Source: Narthecium ossifragum (taxonomy: Eukaryota > Streptophyta > Magnoliopsida > Dioscoreales > Nartheciaceae). Taken from it: DNA of 64,000 bases. Location: the NCBI GenBank assembly GCA_963920575.1, contig OY986967.1, positions 1 to 64,000 on the forward strand, read 5' to 3'. The notes under the pieces are model-generated. The model ran no database searches. It had not been told where the DNA came from and saw only the letters and a list, made by a program, of their open reading frames with translations. This document shows positions 1 through 10,200 of the stretch, piece after piece. A program made the translations under genes and the position numbers. How positions within the stretch are numbered: position 1 is the first letter of the stretch; each line of letters starts with the position of its first letter.

Positions 1-235
1 AAAAAACCAAACCCCAAACCCCAAAAAACCCTAATAAACCCTAATAAACCCTAATAAACCCTAAAAACCCAAAACCCAAAACCCAAAACCCAAAACCCAA
101 AACCCAACCCCTAAAACCCTTAAAACCCTGACCCCCGAACCCACGACCCCACGACCCCACGACCCCCACCCCCAACCCCGAACCCCAAACCCCCAACCCC
201 CAACCCCCAACCCCCAAACCCCAAACCCCAAACCT
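1..235. repeat. Degenerate telomere-type (CCCTAAA-like) array
   Basis: The C-rich strand holds repeated CCCTAA / CCCTAATAAA / CCCAAAA / CCCCAA variants with no long exact run of CCCTAAA. A C-rich strand read 5'->3' is what a left chromosome end looks like, so this is probably the inner, decayed edge of a telomere or a subtelomeric satellite. The open frame across it is a by-product of the repeat. An interstitial telomere-like block is the alternative. Confidence 0.8.
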
Positions 236-1055
236 TTCTGTTTTTCCTTGAATAACAAGACATCAACCTCTCCAAAACTTTCTGAGGCATTCCTTAAACA
301 TTTCCTCTGTAATAAAAGCCGAAATCATGGAGAGAACGACCGTATAAACCATTCATTACAAAGCTTCGGAGAAAATATCATCTAAAATGGAACAAAATCC
401 ATCCAAAAAGCCAAGCTCCTTTCTAGCCAAAACAGAGAGAGAGTGCAGCTGCTATAAGCTTGAGCTCCGGCTAGATTTCTCCAACAAAACCTCATAAAAT
501 CATCATAAAACGTCACCTATGTGCTGTCTATGAAGTATACCTCAAGATTAACTCATAAAACATGAAGATGTATGCTCAAATAACAAAGAAATTAAAGAAC
601 TTAACCCTACCTCACATGAGATTTCAACTTCCTTAGCTAATCAAGCCTCTTCCTCCTCCTCCATGCTTGCCGGAGTTCAGCTAGCCTCCATGGTAAGCCC
701 CCTCACCATCGGCTCACCCAAAACTCAAGATTTTTCGGCGAGATTCCACCTTCATCTCTCTCAACTTCTCACTCTCAGGACCAGCATCAGAGGAATATAA
801 GGAGGAAAATAAGGGGAGGAGAGAGAAGAGTCGGTGGCTATCTTGTCAAGAGAATAAAATTTGCATAAAAACCCACCGCGGAATCCCAACAGGTGGCACT
901 TATTTTCAAGGTAAAAATAATAATTTTCTGACAGTTATTTCGTGCCACGTTCTGGGCTTAAACAACCCCATGAATTTCAATGAAGAGTTTGAAATTGAAC
1001 TTGATTTGGAAAGTAAAGCCTAACATTATATTGAATTGGGACTATGTAGATGTGA
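236..1055. other. Subtelomeric intergenic stretch, no gene seen
   Basis: AT-rich sequence with no long open frame, no recognisable protein fragment and no clear transposon ends. It separates the telomere-like array from the duplicated leader of the F-box gene. Confidence 0.5.
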
Positions 1056-1740
1056 TTAGGTTGGTGTTTGAGTTGATTTAGGATTTTGTTTGGATTTTGA
1101 TATGATAAGGATTCCTGGTTGGATTCAGAAACACATGTATATTTATAAAATACAGGTGATCGCCGTGAGCACCTGAGCGACAGAATAAGAAGAGAGCAGC
1201 AGAGGACGTCCTGTTCTTAATTTGCACGTTCGTGAGCCTGCCTCTTCGTAGATGTAAGTCTATTGTTTCTTGCTTCTCGCTTTATCTGGTGTTTCTATTA
1301 TCCGGCAGTTTCTTCTTTCTTCTTAATTTGCAGAGAAAAACAGAACAACAATTTTTTGTTTTCCCCATCAATAAAAGTTTTGCAGCTTCATCTTTATTTG
1401 ATGCAGATTGTATAATATATATGATGCCGTTTCATCGGAGGGCTGATATATGCTTCTAGATCCTTAGGATTTTGTGTTTGGTTTTCTTATTTGTTCAGAT
1501 ATTATTAGGTTGGTGTTTGATTTGATTTATGATTTTGTTTTCATTCGGATTTTATAAGGATTCTTGATGGATTCAGAAACACATGTATATCTGTAAAATA
1601 TAGGTCATCGGCTTCTTTATCGTGAGCACCGTTTCTATTAGCCAACAGCTTCTTTCTTCTTTGCAGAGAAAACGGAGCAGAACTTTTTACTTAACCCAAC
1701 AATAAAAGTTTCGGATCTTCATCTTTGCTGCTGCTTCGGC
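1056..1740 (+). repeat. Tandemly duplicated promoter/leader of the F-box gene
   Basis: Two diverged copies of the same block lie head to tail. Copy 1 runs from about 1056 to 1420 and copy 2 from about 1500 to 1735. Each has the same order of landmarks: a TTAGGTTGGTGTTTGA motif, an ATTCAGAAACACATGTATAT motif, a GTGAGCACC motif, a pyrimidine tract ending TTTGCAGAGAAAA, and an AATAAAAGTTT motif. Copy 2 runs straight into the F-box start codon. Copy 1 keeps a good TATA box and a GTAAGT donor-like site at about 1253; copy 2 has lost both. Transcription may therefore start in copy 1 and splice out a leader intron; this is inference. Confidence 0.7.
1138..1150 (+). promoter_or_regulatory. Candidate TATA box in copy 1 of the leader
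   Basis: A TATATTTATAAAATA motif. The same position in the second copy (about 1587) reads TATATCTGTAAAATA, which breaks the TATA core. This points to the upstream copy as the working core promoter of the F-box gene. Confidence 0.4.
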
Positions 1741-1753
1741 TTCTCCTACTCTC

Positions 1754-2920
1754 ATGGGGCAAGGGCAAGTGCTGTCCAACTATCGCAACAACTACAAGAA
1801 GATCACCAACGATGACGAGAAGAGGCGATGGTCGGATCTTCCCGACGTTGTACTCCACACCATTGCCATGAAGCTAAGCAGCGTGCCGACCTATGTCGCG
1901 TACGGCAGGACATGTCAATCATGGAGGTCAGTATACAAGGAGGCCATGGCCGACTACATGTCATCGCTACCTCCACTACTGATGGCAGACAATGGATGCT
2001 CGTTATATACCAGCTATATTTTCTATGACATCACTGAACGGAGACACCTGAAATGGCGCAAATCTCCGATGCCGAAAAGATCACTGTATCGCTCCCAACG
2101 GCCCAACCATTACGTCTTCCACTCGAGAAAGGAGTTGATCGAGATAATCCCTTACCTCACCCATCTGCACACTGGAAGACATATGGGCAGGTTACATAGC
2201 TTTCGCCAACCTTTCCAAATCGGAGTCTTCTGGGTGATACCTGGTTGTACTGAATGCCGGTTGATATTGTTCGTTAAGAAGGGTGCCTTCCATCTTCAGA
2301 TGGAGATGGGAACTGGTGGCTCCAAGCCCGTGGCCCTCACCGCAGCCGACTGGACCTACTGTCCATGGCCGCCATGTACAGATCCACCTATTGATTACCG
2401 AGATTACAAGGTCAAACATGCCCTTGTTATCAAGAACACATTGTATACCGTCTCCCTCATGCGTTGTCTCTACTTCATGCAACTCGTTGGCCCTGGCGCC
2501 TTGAAGTTTCAGTATTTTGGCTTGGAATTGGAGCAGCGGTGGGCAGGTCGGCTTCTGCTGGGGGATTGGGATGGTGAGCTACTGGTATTCTCCGACCGAG
2601 AACGTTATCACAAAGATCCTGGTAGCCGGTTTGTCGCCATGCGGTTGGACATGGCAGCTAGGGAGTGGGTGAGGGTGGACAGCTTGAATGGCCGGACGCT
2701 GTTCGCATCGGTAGGTGGTGAATGCCAGGTGCTGGATGCTGCAAGAGTGAAGGGGATCATGAGAGATTGTATCTACATTCCTTCAGAAGAGCTCAACACC
2801 TTTGAAGTTTATTCTTTAGATGGGGCAAGAGTGGATGCCGATTGGACCAAGTTCGGACATATTAGTTGTCTAGTAACGTCCTGGTTTTTCCCTAAACCTT
2901 CTATGATCAACGATGTGTGA
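1754..2920 (+). CDS. F-box protein with DUF295-type C-terminus
   Basis: A single-exon, 388-aa protein. Residues about 25-65 form an F-box (RWSDLPDVVLHTIAMKL, then a CQSWR motif), the part that docks onto SKP1 in SCF ubiquitin ligases. The rest resembles the plant DUF295/KIB1-like beta-rich domain, with the typical 'LLGDWDGELLVFSDRE' strand around residues 275-290 and a late 'DCIYIPSEE' motif. Substrate-receptor function is inferred from the family; the target is unknown. The ATG follows the second copy of the duplicated leader directly. DUF295 F-box genes form large, fast-evolving families in plants and often sit in subtelomeric DNA, as here. No frameshift or internal stop is seen. Confidence 0.88.
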   Translation: MGQGQVLSNYRNNYKKITNDDEKRRWSDLPDVVLHTIAMKLSSVPTYVAYGRTCQSWRSVYKEAMADYMSSLPPLLMADNGCSLYTSYIFYDITERRHLKWRKSPMPKRSLYRSQRPNHYVFHSRKELIEIIPYLTHLHTGRHMGRLHSFRQPFQIGVFWVIPGCTECRLILFVKKGAFHLQMEMGTGGSKPVALTAADWTYCPWPPCTDPPIDYRDYKVKHALVIKNTLYTVSLMRCLYFMQLVGPGALKFQYFGLELEQRWAGRLLLGDWDGELLVFSDRERYHKDPGSRFVAMRLDMAAREWVRVDSLNGRTLFASVGGECQVLDAARVKGIMRDCIYIPSEELNTFEVYSLDGARVDADWTKFGHISCLVTSWFFPKPSMINDV

Positions 2921-4801
2921 TCAACGATTCTATGTATGTTCTTTCATCAGAAGATTGTATCAAAGCTAGTTATTTATGCATGAGATGTTAGTGCTTCTTT
3001 CCACAATACATTTATTTAGCCAATGCGACGAATGCAGAGGACCTGCTCGTTCTGCCTCATCCAAGTCAAAGATCCCCGGACGCCAGCTTCTCCGCGGAAT
3101 TATGTGCGTTGATCATATTCAGTATCATCCCTATAAATATGATCAAATTCAAACTCAACATAATATTGGGTAAAAGAAATTGAGAGAGAATTAATGGTGT
3201 TTGTTTAAGTCTTTAAGATACCAAACATTTGAAAATTAATTCCAAGTCTCTCTCCCGTGACCTTGGCACTAGACGGAGAGGTTGGCTATATCGATTCAGT
3301 AATTATGGGTTAACTGGATGATTATTCTCCACCGTTTCGATGGAGAGAGAGAGAGAGAGGACCAGGTGAAGAGATAAAGACCGGGTGGAGGGAGAGAGAA
3401 GACAAGTGGAGAGAGTGTGTGTGTGTGTGAGCAGTGGTGGAACCGGGGGCGACCCGGCCAAAGCATTGGAAGTTGGAACAGGGTTTTAGTGGATGTGGCG
3501 GCGAGGAGCAGTTTAGTTATTGTGGATGCTAGCAAAGAGGATAAAAGAGTAATTGGTGGGTTTGTTGTTGGGTTTTGTCTTATTTAAGAGGGAGAGGTTA
3601 AGATAAACTATGGAAGAGGGTACATTTAAAACGGATGTAGAGTAGGGGACACGTGAAGTGGTTTAAGCCGAAAGAGCCAATTGGTTTGATTTTTATTCGA
3701 ATTTAGGATATACATATATGAAAAATCTGTTGCCAATTCTCGTATAGATACTACCCAAGATGCTGCTCCTACGTCTTAGCCGTTAATTTCTACATCAACT
3801 ATCTATTATATAATATCATATGCATTTTATCATACAGTTGATGATGCCCGATCCAAATTTTATTATGATATATGAGGCGATCGAGACGAAGCCATATGAA
3901 AGGGAGCATTGATGGGTGGTGGTCACCCGGTATTAGGAAAGAGAGAGAGAGGAGTAGTGGGGGTTGGTGGTTATCCGTATCATGTGACACTGGGGGGTCC
4001 ACCTAATATATTATAAGGTTCTTTCATACATCATTATTCTTCGGGGTCATGTTATATGCTCATGGAGTTAATTTCATTCAAATATATAGCGAAAATCGAA
4101 CGGGTTTAGTTTACCTCATACTAGGCTTCTATCACACCATCATACCAACCGTTTAGATTTGTTTGAATCTTATCCAACGGGTTTAGTTTGCCTCGTACTA
4201 GGCTTATTGAGTTGGCATTGGTCTTACATGTTGTGATTGCAACCGTTGAGAGAGCTTCTCTTCGATGAAGATTATCAAGTCTGATTTGCGTAATAAGATG
4301 GAAGATGACTGGATGAATGATTGCATGGTGTATACATTGAGCGGAAAATTTTTGAAACTATTGAGAACGAAGTCATTTTACAACGTTTTCAAAAAATGCA
4401 AAAGCGTAGGATCCAACTTCCACCTCGCAATCCCAGCACATAGTACGGTACATATTTTTAAATATTTATATTGTTTTTATTCCTTGATATTCGATATTGT
4501 AATTCTAAGGTACCCTTTGCATTACTTAAAAGGGAAAAAAAAATTGGTCATTTTGCTTTAGATTTCGCCCCCCTTAAGTCTCATCATGGTTCCGCCACTG
4601 ATGGTGAGAGAAGACCAGGTGGAGAGAGAGCGAGTCGATGAAGAGAGAAGACCAAATGGAGAGAGAGAAAAGACCACTAGAGATATACCGCTCGGCCCCC
4701 TTTAAGATCCATCCTCACGACAGAGGAACACTACACGTGGCTCTTGCATTGCATTCCATAAAGAACCTTGATTTGGGTACATGCTACGTGCCCACCCACA
4801 C
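2921..4801. other. Intergenic, no gene seen
   Basis: Holds the presumed F-box 3' UTR, GA-rich simple repeats (about 3340-3430, with a short GT run) and a related GA-rich patch at 4600-4680. The phrases about accaggtggagagaga and accgggtttagtttgcctc recur, pointing to old local duplications. Short open frames here show no recognisable protein. Confidence 0.5.
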
Positions 4802-4889
4802 CTACCGTAGGATTGAACCGGGATGTGTGCCCGGTTCAATCCTACGGTAGAGATTTGTGTACATGGGTACATCCCATGTACACAAATCT
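4802..4889. repeat. Two adjacent perfect palindromes
   Basis: First palindrome: arms 4802-4822 and 4830-4850, 21 bp each, no mismatch, 7-nt loop. Second: arms 4851-4867 and 4873-4889, 17 bp each, no mismatch, 5-nt loop. They abut with no spacer, so either strand could form a double hairpin. No transposon ends are obvious around them. Confidence 0.9.
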
Positions 4890-5149
4890 TTTTCCTTCCA
4901 TAAAAACAATTTCTACATAGCTCCTCCCCTACCTCCTCTAATGAGCCAAAGAGATGGAAAACCGAAGGGAATTTGTGGCTTGGCCGCAGCCAAGAGATGA
5001 GACCTGGGGGAGCTTTTTCTATTTTAAATCCAGTTTACTTTTTATTTTACACAATAGGTCCGATTTCACTTTTTATGACAATTTCGGCCAAATTTTAATA
5101 TTTAGGACAATTTTACCCCCTATTAAATCTCCACGACCTCTCTCCCCCC

Positions 5150-5957
5150 GACGCCCTAGCTCCCGCCTCTCTCCTCTCCGGCGACGAGCGATGCCCTAGC
5201 TCCCGCCTCTCTCCTCTCCGGCGACAAGCAAGGAGCCCCGTGACAGATGCCCTAGCCAAAGCCACGTCCACCATCCTGGTCTTCTCCCTCGGCTACACCC
5301 TCGGCATCCTCTCCTTGTCCTCCTCCAATTCCGATCTATCCCTCCACCTTCAATCCCCAACCTGTTTAAACACCACCACCACCAAGCCCACCGTTCCAAC
5401 TCCATCGATACCACCATCAACAAGGAAAGAAGAGGACGAGCCCCGACGACCATCCACGCCACCAGCGCCACCACCACACGACCTACTCCACTTCCGTACA
5501 CAGTGCTCGGACCCCATCCCGGCGACCCAGATCCGCCAGACGATCCTCGACCAACTCTACGACGGCCAATCCCCTTACACTAACTTCCCCTCCCCAGCCA
5601 CCGCCGGCCTCCTCCTCCCCGCCACCGCCAACCCTCGAGGGTGGGGCTCCACCACGCCCGTCTTCGCGGACCTCATCTCCACCGTCCGCCCCCCCACGAT
5701 CATCGAGCTAGGCACCTTCCTCGGTCCCCTTCTCCACCTGCTCCGCCCTCGCGACGCTGTGCGAGTGGGGGGTCTACGCGGACCTCATAGAGGTGGACGC
5801 GGGGCATGACTTCCACTCCGCGTGGGCGGACATCAACATGGCCTACGCGGTGCTCAGGCCCGGCGGGGTGCTCTCCGGGCATCGCTCGTCGCTGGAGAGG
5901 AGAGAGGCGGGAGCTAGGGCATCGCTCGTCGCTGGAGAGGAGAGAGGCGGGAGGTCG
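5150..5957. repeat. Inverted pair of tandem ~38-bp repeats
   Basis: Two head-to-tail copies of a unit containing CCCTAGCTCCCGCCTCTCTC followed by CTCTCCGGCGAC lie at about 5150-5227. Two copies in opposite orientation lie at about 5877-5957. They bracket the methyltransferase fragment exactly. A related CGACCTCTCTCCCCC motif is at 5134 and, inverted, at about 6057. Confidence 0.85.
5240..5877 (+). pseudogene. Broken SAM-dependent methyltransferase gene fragment
   Basis: The first frame (5240-5724) starts with a hydrophobic anchor-like segment (ILVFSLGYTLGILSL), a Pro/Thr-rich linker, and then 'PPTIIELGTFLG', which matches SAM-binding motif I of class I methyltransferases. The reading then jumps one frame: from about 5725 the other frame reads 'STCSALATLCEWGVYADLIE' followed by 'VDAGHDFHSAWADINMAYAV' and 'LRPGGVL', the acidic strand and post-motif region of plant Methyltransf_24-like proteins. 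The stretch normally found between these blocks (roughly 50 residues) is missing, and the C-terminus is cut at the inverted repeat. This is a captured, deleted and frameshifted copy, not a working gene. Confidence 0.75.
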
Positions 5958-6067
5958 GACGAGAGCGTTGGGGGGAGAGAGGTCGCAGCTAGGAGTCGGG
6001 GGGTGTGGAGATCCGACGGGAGCTTCGGCGGGAGGGGGGGGGGAGGTCGGGCGTCGGGGGAGAGAGG

Positions 6068-6283
6068 TCGCTGCCATGCGAGGTCGAGGCCGTTGGAAAA
6101 GAACCTGCCCTCGGCGGCGGTGACGATAGCGGCGCCGCCTCCGGAGGCGGCGGCGTCTGAGCGGACTAGAGCGAGGGCGGAGCGGATGGAGTTGGGGAGG
6201 TCAGGGTTGAGGCGGTGCTCGTCGACACCGGTTAAGGTGAGGAGGTACACCCTACCACGCTTCTCTAAGGTGCACAGTATCAT
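6068..6283 (-). pseudogene. Captured N-terminal fragment of an enoyl-CoA delta isomerase (ECI) gene
   Basis: The minus-strand frame reads 'MILCTLEKRGRVYLLTLTG', then 'DEHRLNPDLPNSIRSALALV', 'AIVTAAEGRFFSNGLDLAW'. This is the start of plant peroxisomal delta3,delta2-enoyl-CoA isomerases/hydratases of the crotonase fold, including the 'GRFFSNGLDL' part of the active-site loop. It stops after about 72 residues and runs into low-complexity GC-rich sequence, so it is a truncated copy with no catalytic C-terminal part. Its orientation is opposite to the methyltransferase fragment. Confidence 0.75.
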
Positions 6284-6339
6284 GACGTCGGCAATATCAA
6301 TTTTGACTTGCATGACGTCATGGCAATCCAATTTTGACT

Positions 6340-6890
6340 CGTAGGCTCATAGCAATGCATGACGTCGGAGGCTTCACCCTCCCTTCCTCTTTCTCCCCGA
6401 GCTCCCGGCGGCTACACTCGGACCTAAGCCCGGCGGCACCTCCACCCAGACCTCCTCCCCAGACGGCCTCAGCGAAATGGTGTCCTCCATCTCCCTCGTC
6501 CAGCCAGAGACGGCCACGGAATCGAACGTCATGCAACTGCCGCGCGCCTTCGTAGTAGGCGTCGGCCTCGAGGTGCTCGTAGTAGAGGTCGTCTTCACAA
6601 CGTTGACGTCGAGGTCTTAGTACAGCGTCCCGTTCCCTGCGACGTGGAAGCGGCCGAGGGTGGCTTTTTCCACGTAGACCTTGAGGGGTTCCCATGCGCG
6701 CCGCCACCCGCAGGTTCCCATGCACGGGAGAGAGAGAGGCCGCGGGAGGTCTTTGGTGAGAGCAACGCTGGGGTTGCCGGCGACGTCGTCGCGCTAGAAG
6801 GCGGCGCGGTAGGCGTCGTCGTTGGGGCCGTGGAGGTCCAACCTCCACCGGCGACAAAGCTTCACCGACCTAGTCAGTGTGGCGAAGGAG
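6340..6890 (-). other. GC-rich block, possibly a third captured fragment (unrecognised)
   Basis: Minus-strand frames are partly open and show non-random peptide such as 'MGTCGWRRAWEPLKVYVEKA' and 'TLGRFHVAGNGTLY', broken by a stop. I do not recognise the family. Overlapping open frames on both strands are expected in such GC-rich DNA, so coding origin is only suggested by its position beside two clear captured fragments. Confidence 0.3.
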
Positions 6891-7268
6891 GCTGAGGTGA
6901 GGGCGAGGGTATTTTGGTTATAAAATTATAAAATTGGTCTGTTTTGAAAGGAAACACAAAACTGTCCCTGAGTTGATAAATTAAAACATAAATAGATTTT
7001 AAAAAAAATTTGCTCGACCTGGGGGGCCGGGGATCGTTACCAGTCACCTTCCCATCATTTATGGCTTGGTTCCTCTGCCACTCTTGGTGCTGACTGGGAC
7101 TTCCTTAAAAACGGTAGCTTTTCCTGAAGATCGTATACTACATTTGCACATGCGTAGTTATATATTGCTCATACAGCATGAGCAGCTTAAACTGGCAAGC
7201 TTTTTTTTTTTTTGAGAAGTTAAGTCGAAGCTACAAACCAGCCTAAGCTGGGACACCCACCCTACACA

Positions 7269-10200
7269 CTAGGTAACCTGATGGCCATAGAGGCCAAACT
7301 CATCTACATCAGCATCAGACAACTCTAACTCCATAGAAAAAACCTCCGAAACCATGCGCGCTTGTCGTGCTACACCATCCGTGAGCCCATTCAACTCCCT
7401 AGGAATATAAAGTACCTGCAGACTGATTAACTTCATAGCCAAAGACCATATCTTGCATAACACCTCGATACACTGCTCAATCCATGGAACCTTGCCCTCC
7501 ACCATACCAACTGCAAAGAGTGAATCACTCTCCACCACTACTTTTGTAGCCCCCCTGTTCACCGCTAGTTCCACTGCACGCAAGATAGCCATTAGTTCAG
7601 CATGAACAACAGAGTTAGCTACCACAGTTGATGCCTCATCCCACAGAACAACACCCTCTATACCCACACAAACAATGCCCAATCCTGCCAGATGCTGCAA
7701 GGAGGCTACAGATGCATCTACTTGGCATCGCATGCCTTCCCCACCATCAATAACATTCCTCCCTATATGCCTAGATTTATTATTTAAGAGTTTGAACTCC
7801 TTGACCTGCCACAAAATTGACCGTACCATATCATCCTCCCCTAAAGCCTCCTCCCCAAAAACTTTACAGCATCTCTGCTTCCAAAGAATCCAAATAGTAT
7901 ATGCCACCACTGACTTCAATGTACATATCGATTCTAACTTGCTTGATCTAGACAAAATTTCAAAACATGCTGGAAGAGATAGTTGGTCAAGTACTCCTTG
8001 AAGCCCCTGTAACACACCAGCCCATACCCGTCTGGCCACCCCACAACTAAAAAGGAGATGTTCCAGATCTTCATCCTCGTAGCCACATCGCGGACATGAC
8101 TTATCACTAGCCAAACACAAGTCCCACAGCTTTGAGAGAGTGGGAACCTTACCGTGAGCCAAACGCCACAAGAAGAAGCGCGGTCTGGGGCCTGCTGGGA
8201 CAGACCAAATGCCCTTCCAAAACTTGACATCATCCTCCTCTACCATACATCGACTCCTGGAATCCAAAAATTGATAACATGAGGCCGTAGTTACAACTCC
8301 TGACTTATTCCACCTCCACGTAGGCCTAACAGGGGTGATTGACTCCTCAATCGACACCTCCCTAACAGCCTCAGATAGAGAGGGGTGAAAAAGAATGGAG
8401 AGTCCTAAAGAATCCCAAACCCCATAAGTAATTAGATCACATACCTCTAAATCCTCCAGTCCTTCATCAAGGATTGCCAAGCTTGGAGTCCTGTTCAGCG
8501 GCCCCTCCTGCACCCACCAATCCTTAAAAACCTGAACATTGCTATTCACAGCTATTGGCCAAAACAGTCCCTGCCTAAGCACCTCAGATGCCGCACATAC
8601 AGATCGCCACAACATAGAGCATTTTGCATATGGCTTTCTTCTTGGCAAGGGTGACATGAGCCCATACTTCACCCGGACCACAGAGGACCAAAGAGACTCC
8701 TTGTCCTCCACCAGGCCTGCGGCCCTCTTCATACGTAGAGCAAGCTGCCAGCGAGATAGATCACGTAAACCCAAGCCTCCTTCCAGCTTGTGACGGCAGA
8801 CCATCTCCCAACTTACAGTACTCAGCCCTCCTTTCTTCCCCTGCCAAAGGAACCCCCGAATAAGCCTGACAATGTGATTGAGGATAGCTTGAGGCACCGG
8901 GATCGCCGACATGACAAACAATGGTAACGCTTGAAGCACTGATTGTATCAGGGTCACCCTGCCAGCCTCTGACAGCTTAAGAGTTGTCCAAGAACTCAGT
9001 TTGGCCTGCACAGAATCAACAAGAAAATTGAAGTCCCCCTGACGCAGACACTCCACATTTAAAGGTGCCCCTAGATATCGCCATGGTCCTTCCTTCTCAA
9101 CATAACCCAAACTGTCCAAGATCTTCTGCCTTCGACGAGCCGACGTACCTGGTGTAAATTTCACACTGGATTTCTCCTTGCTCACCTCCAAACCAGACAG
9201 CAAACGGAATCTATGTAAAACATTAGCCAGCTTTTTCGCTTCGACACGGCTCGCTGATGACACAAACAAACAATCATCAGCAAATAACAAGTGACTAACC
9301 TTCAATCTTCCTCTCGCATACTGAACACCCTCCAACTCTAGCAACGGCTGGCGTAACACAGCTGCGAGCACCTCCTGTACCAATAGGAACAGATAAGGAG
9401 ATAGTGGGTCCCCTTGCCGCAATCCTCTTCGTGATCGGAAGTGTCCTACCACCCTCCCATTCAATATAAGGGAGAAACGAGCAGTGGTAACACACGCAAG
9501 CACCCAGTCAGTCCACCTACTAGGAAATCCCATCCTCTCAAGAACGAGACAAAGAAACTTCCAATTCACTGAATCATAAGCTGCTCGCACATCTACTTTC
9601 ACAGCCATCAATGGAGAATTCTTCGGAGCCACCCTCACATTATGTAACAGCTCCTGAGCCACCCCAATGTTATCCAATATTGACCGGCCACGAATGAAAG
9701 CTGATTGATTCCTTCCCACCAGCTGTCCCAGAAAAGGTTTCAAACGCTCGGCTAAAATCCCTGAGATCAACTTATAGCACACATTGCACAGACTTATCGG
9801 CCGATAATCCTTAATACACCTTGGGTTCTTACGCTTTGGGATGAAAGAAATAAAAGTATCGTTCCATCCCGAGGGCATAGAGTTGGTAGCAAAGAAATGT
9901 TGAATCATCTTCACCAAACTGCTGCCCACAATATGCCAATATTGTCGATAAAACTCACATGGCATGCCATCAGGGCCAGGACACTTATTTTTCCCCATTC
10001 TAGTCAACACAGTCTTGATCTCTTCCTCTGTGACAGCTCCTACCAACGCAGCGCCATCCTCAGCTGGTAACACTGGCAACTCCAGCATCATATGGGACTG
10101 GCACTGACCAGCACGGCGCCACAGGCCTTCATAATGTCTAAGAAATGCCGCAGCAATTTCCTCATGTGACTCACATTTAGTACCATCCTCGAGCTTGATA

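Larger units (their letters stand above)
4985..7035. mobile_element. Candidate Pack-MULE-like element with captured gene fragments
   Basis: Broken pieces of at least two unrelated cellular genes lie on opposite strands inside a GC-rich core, flanked by AT-rich arms that look like degenerate inverted repeats. The left arm (about 5010-5130) and the reverse complement of the right arm (about 6905-7035) share the order CCTGG..GAGC, TTTTAAAT, TTTATTTTA, AATTTTA and a TACCC motif next to the core. Captured fragments inside inverted arms are the hallmark of Mutator-like Pack-MULEs. I could not find a clean target-site duplication, so element type and ends are inference; a segmental jumble of repeats is the alternative. 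Confidence 0.45.

Noticed and set aside
61..258. 65-aa open frame rich in Gly/Trp/Val on the minus strand
   Set aside because: It is a translation of the telomere-like repeat, with no real protein content.
5196..5501. 101-aa minus-strand frame
   Set aside because: Antisense shadow of the Pro/Thr-rich methyltransferase fragment in GC-rich DNA.
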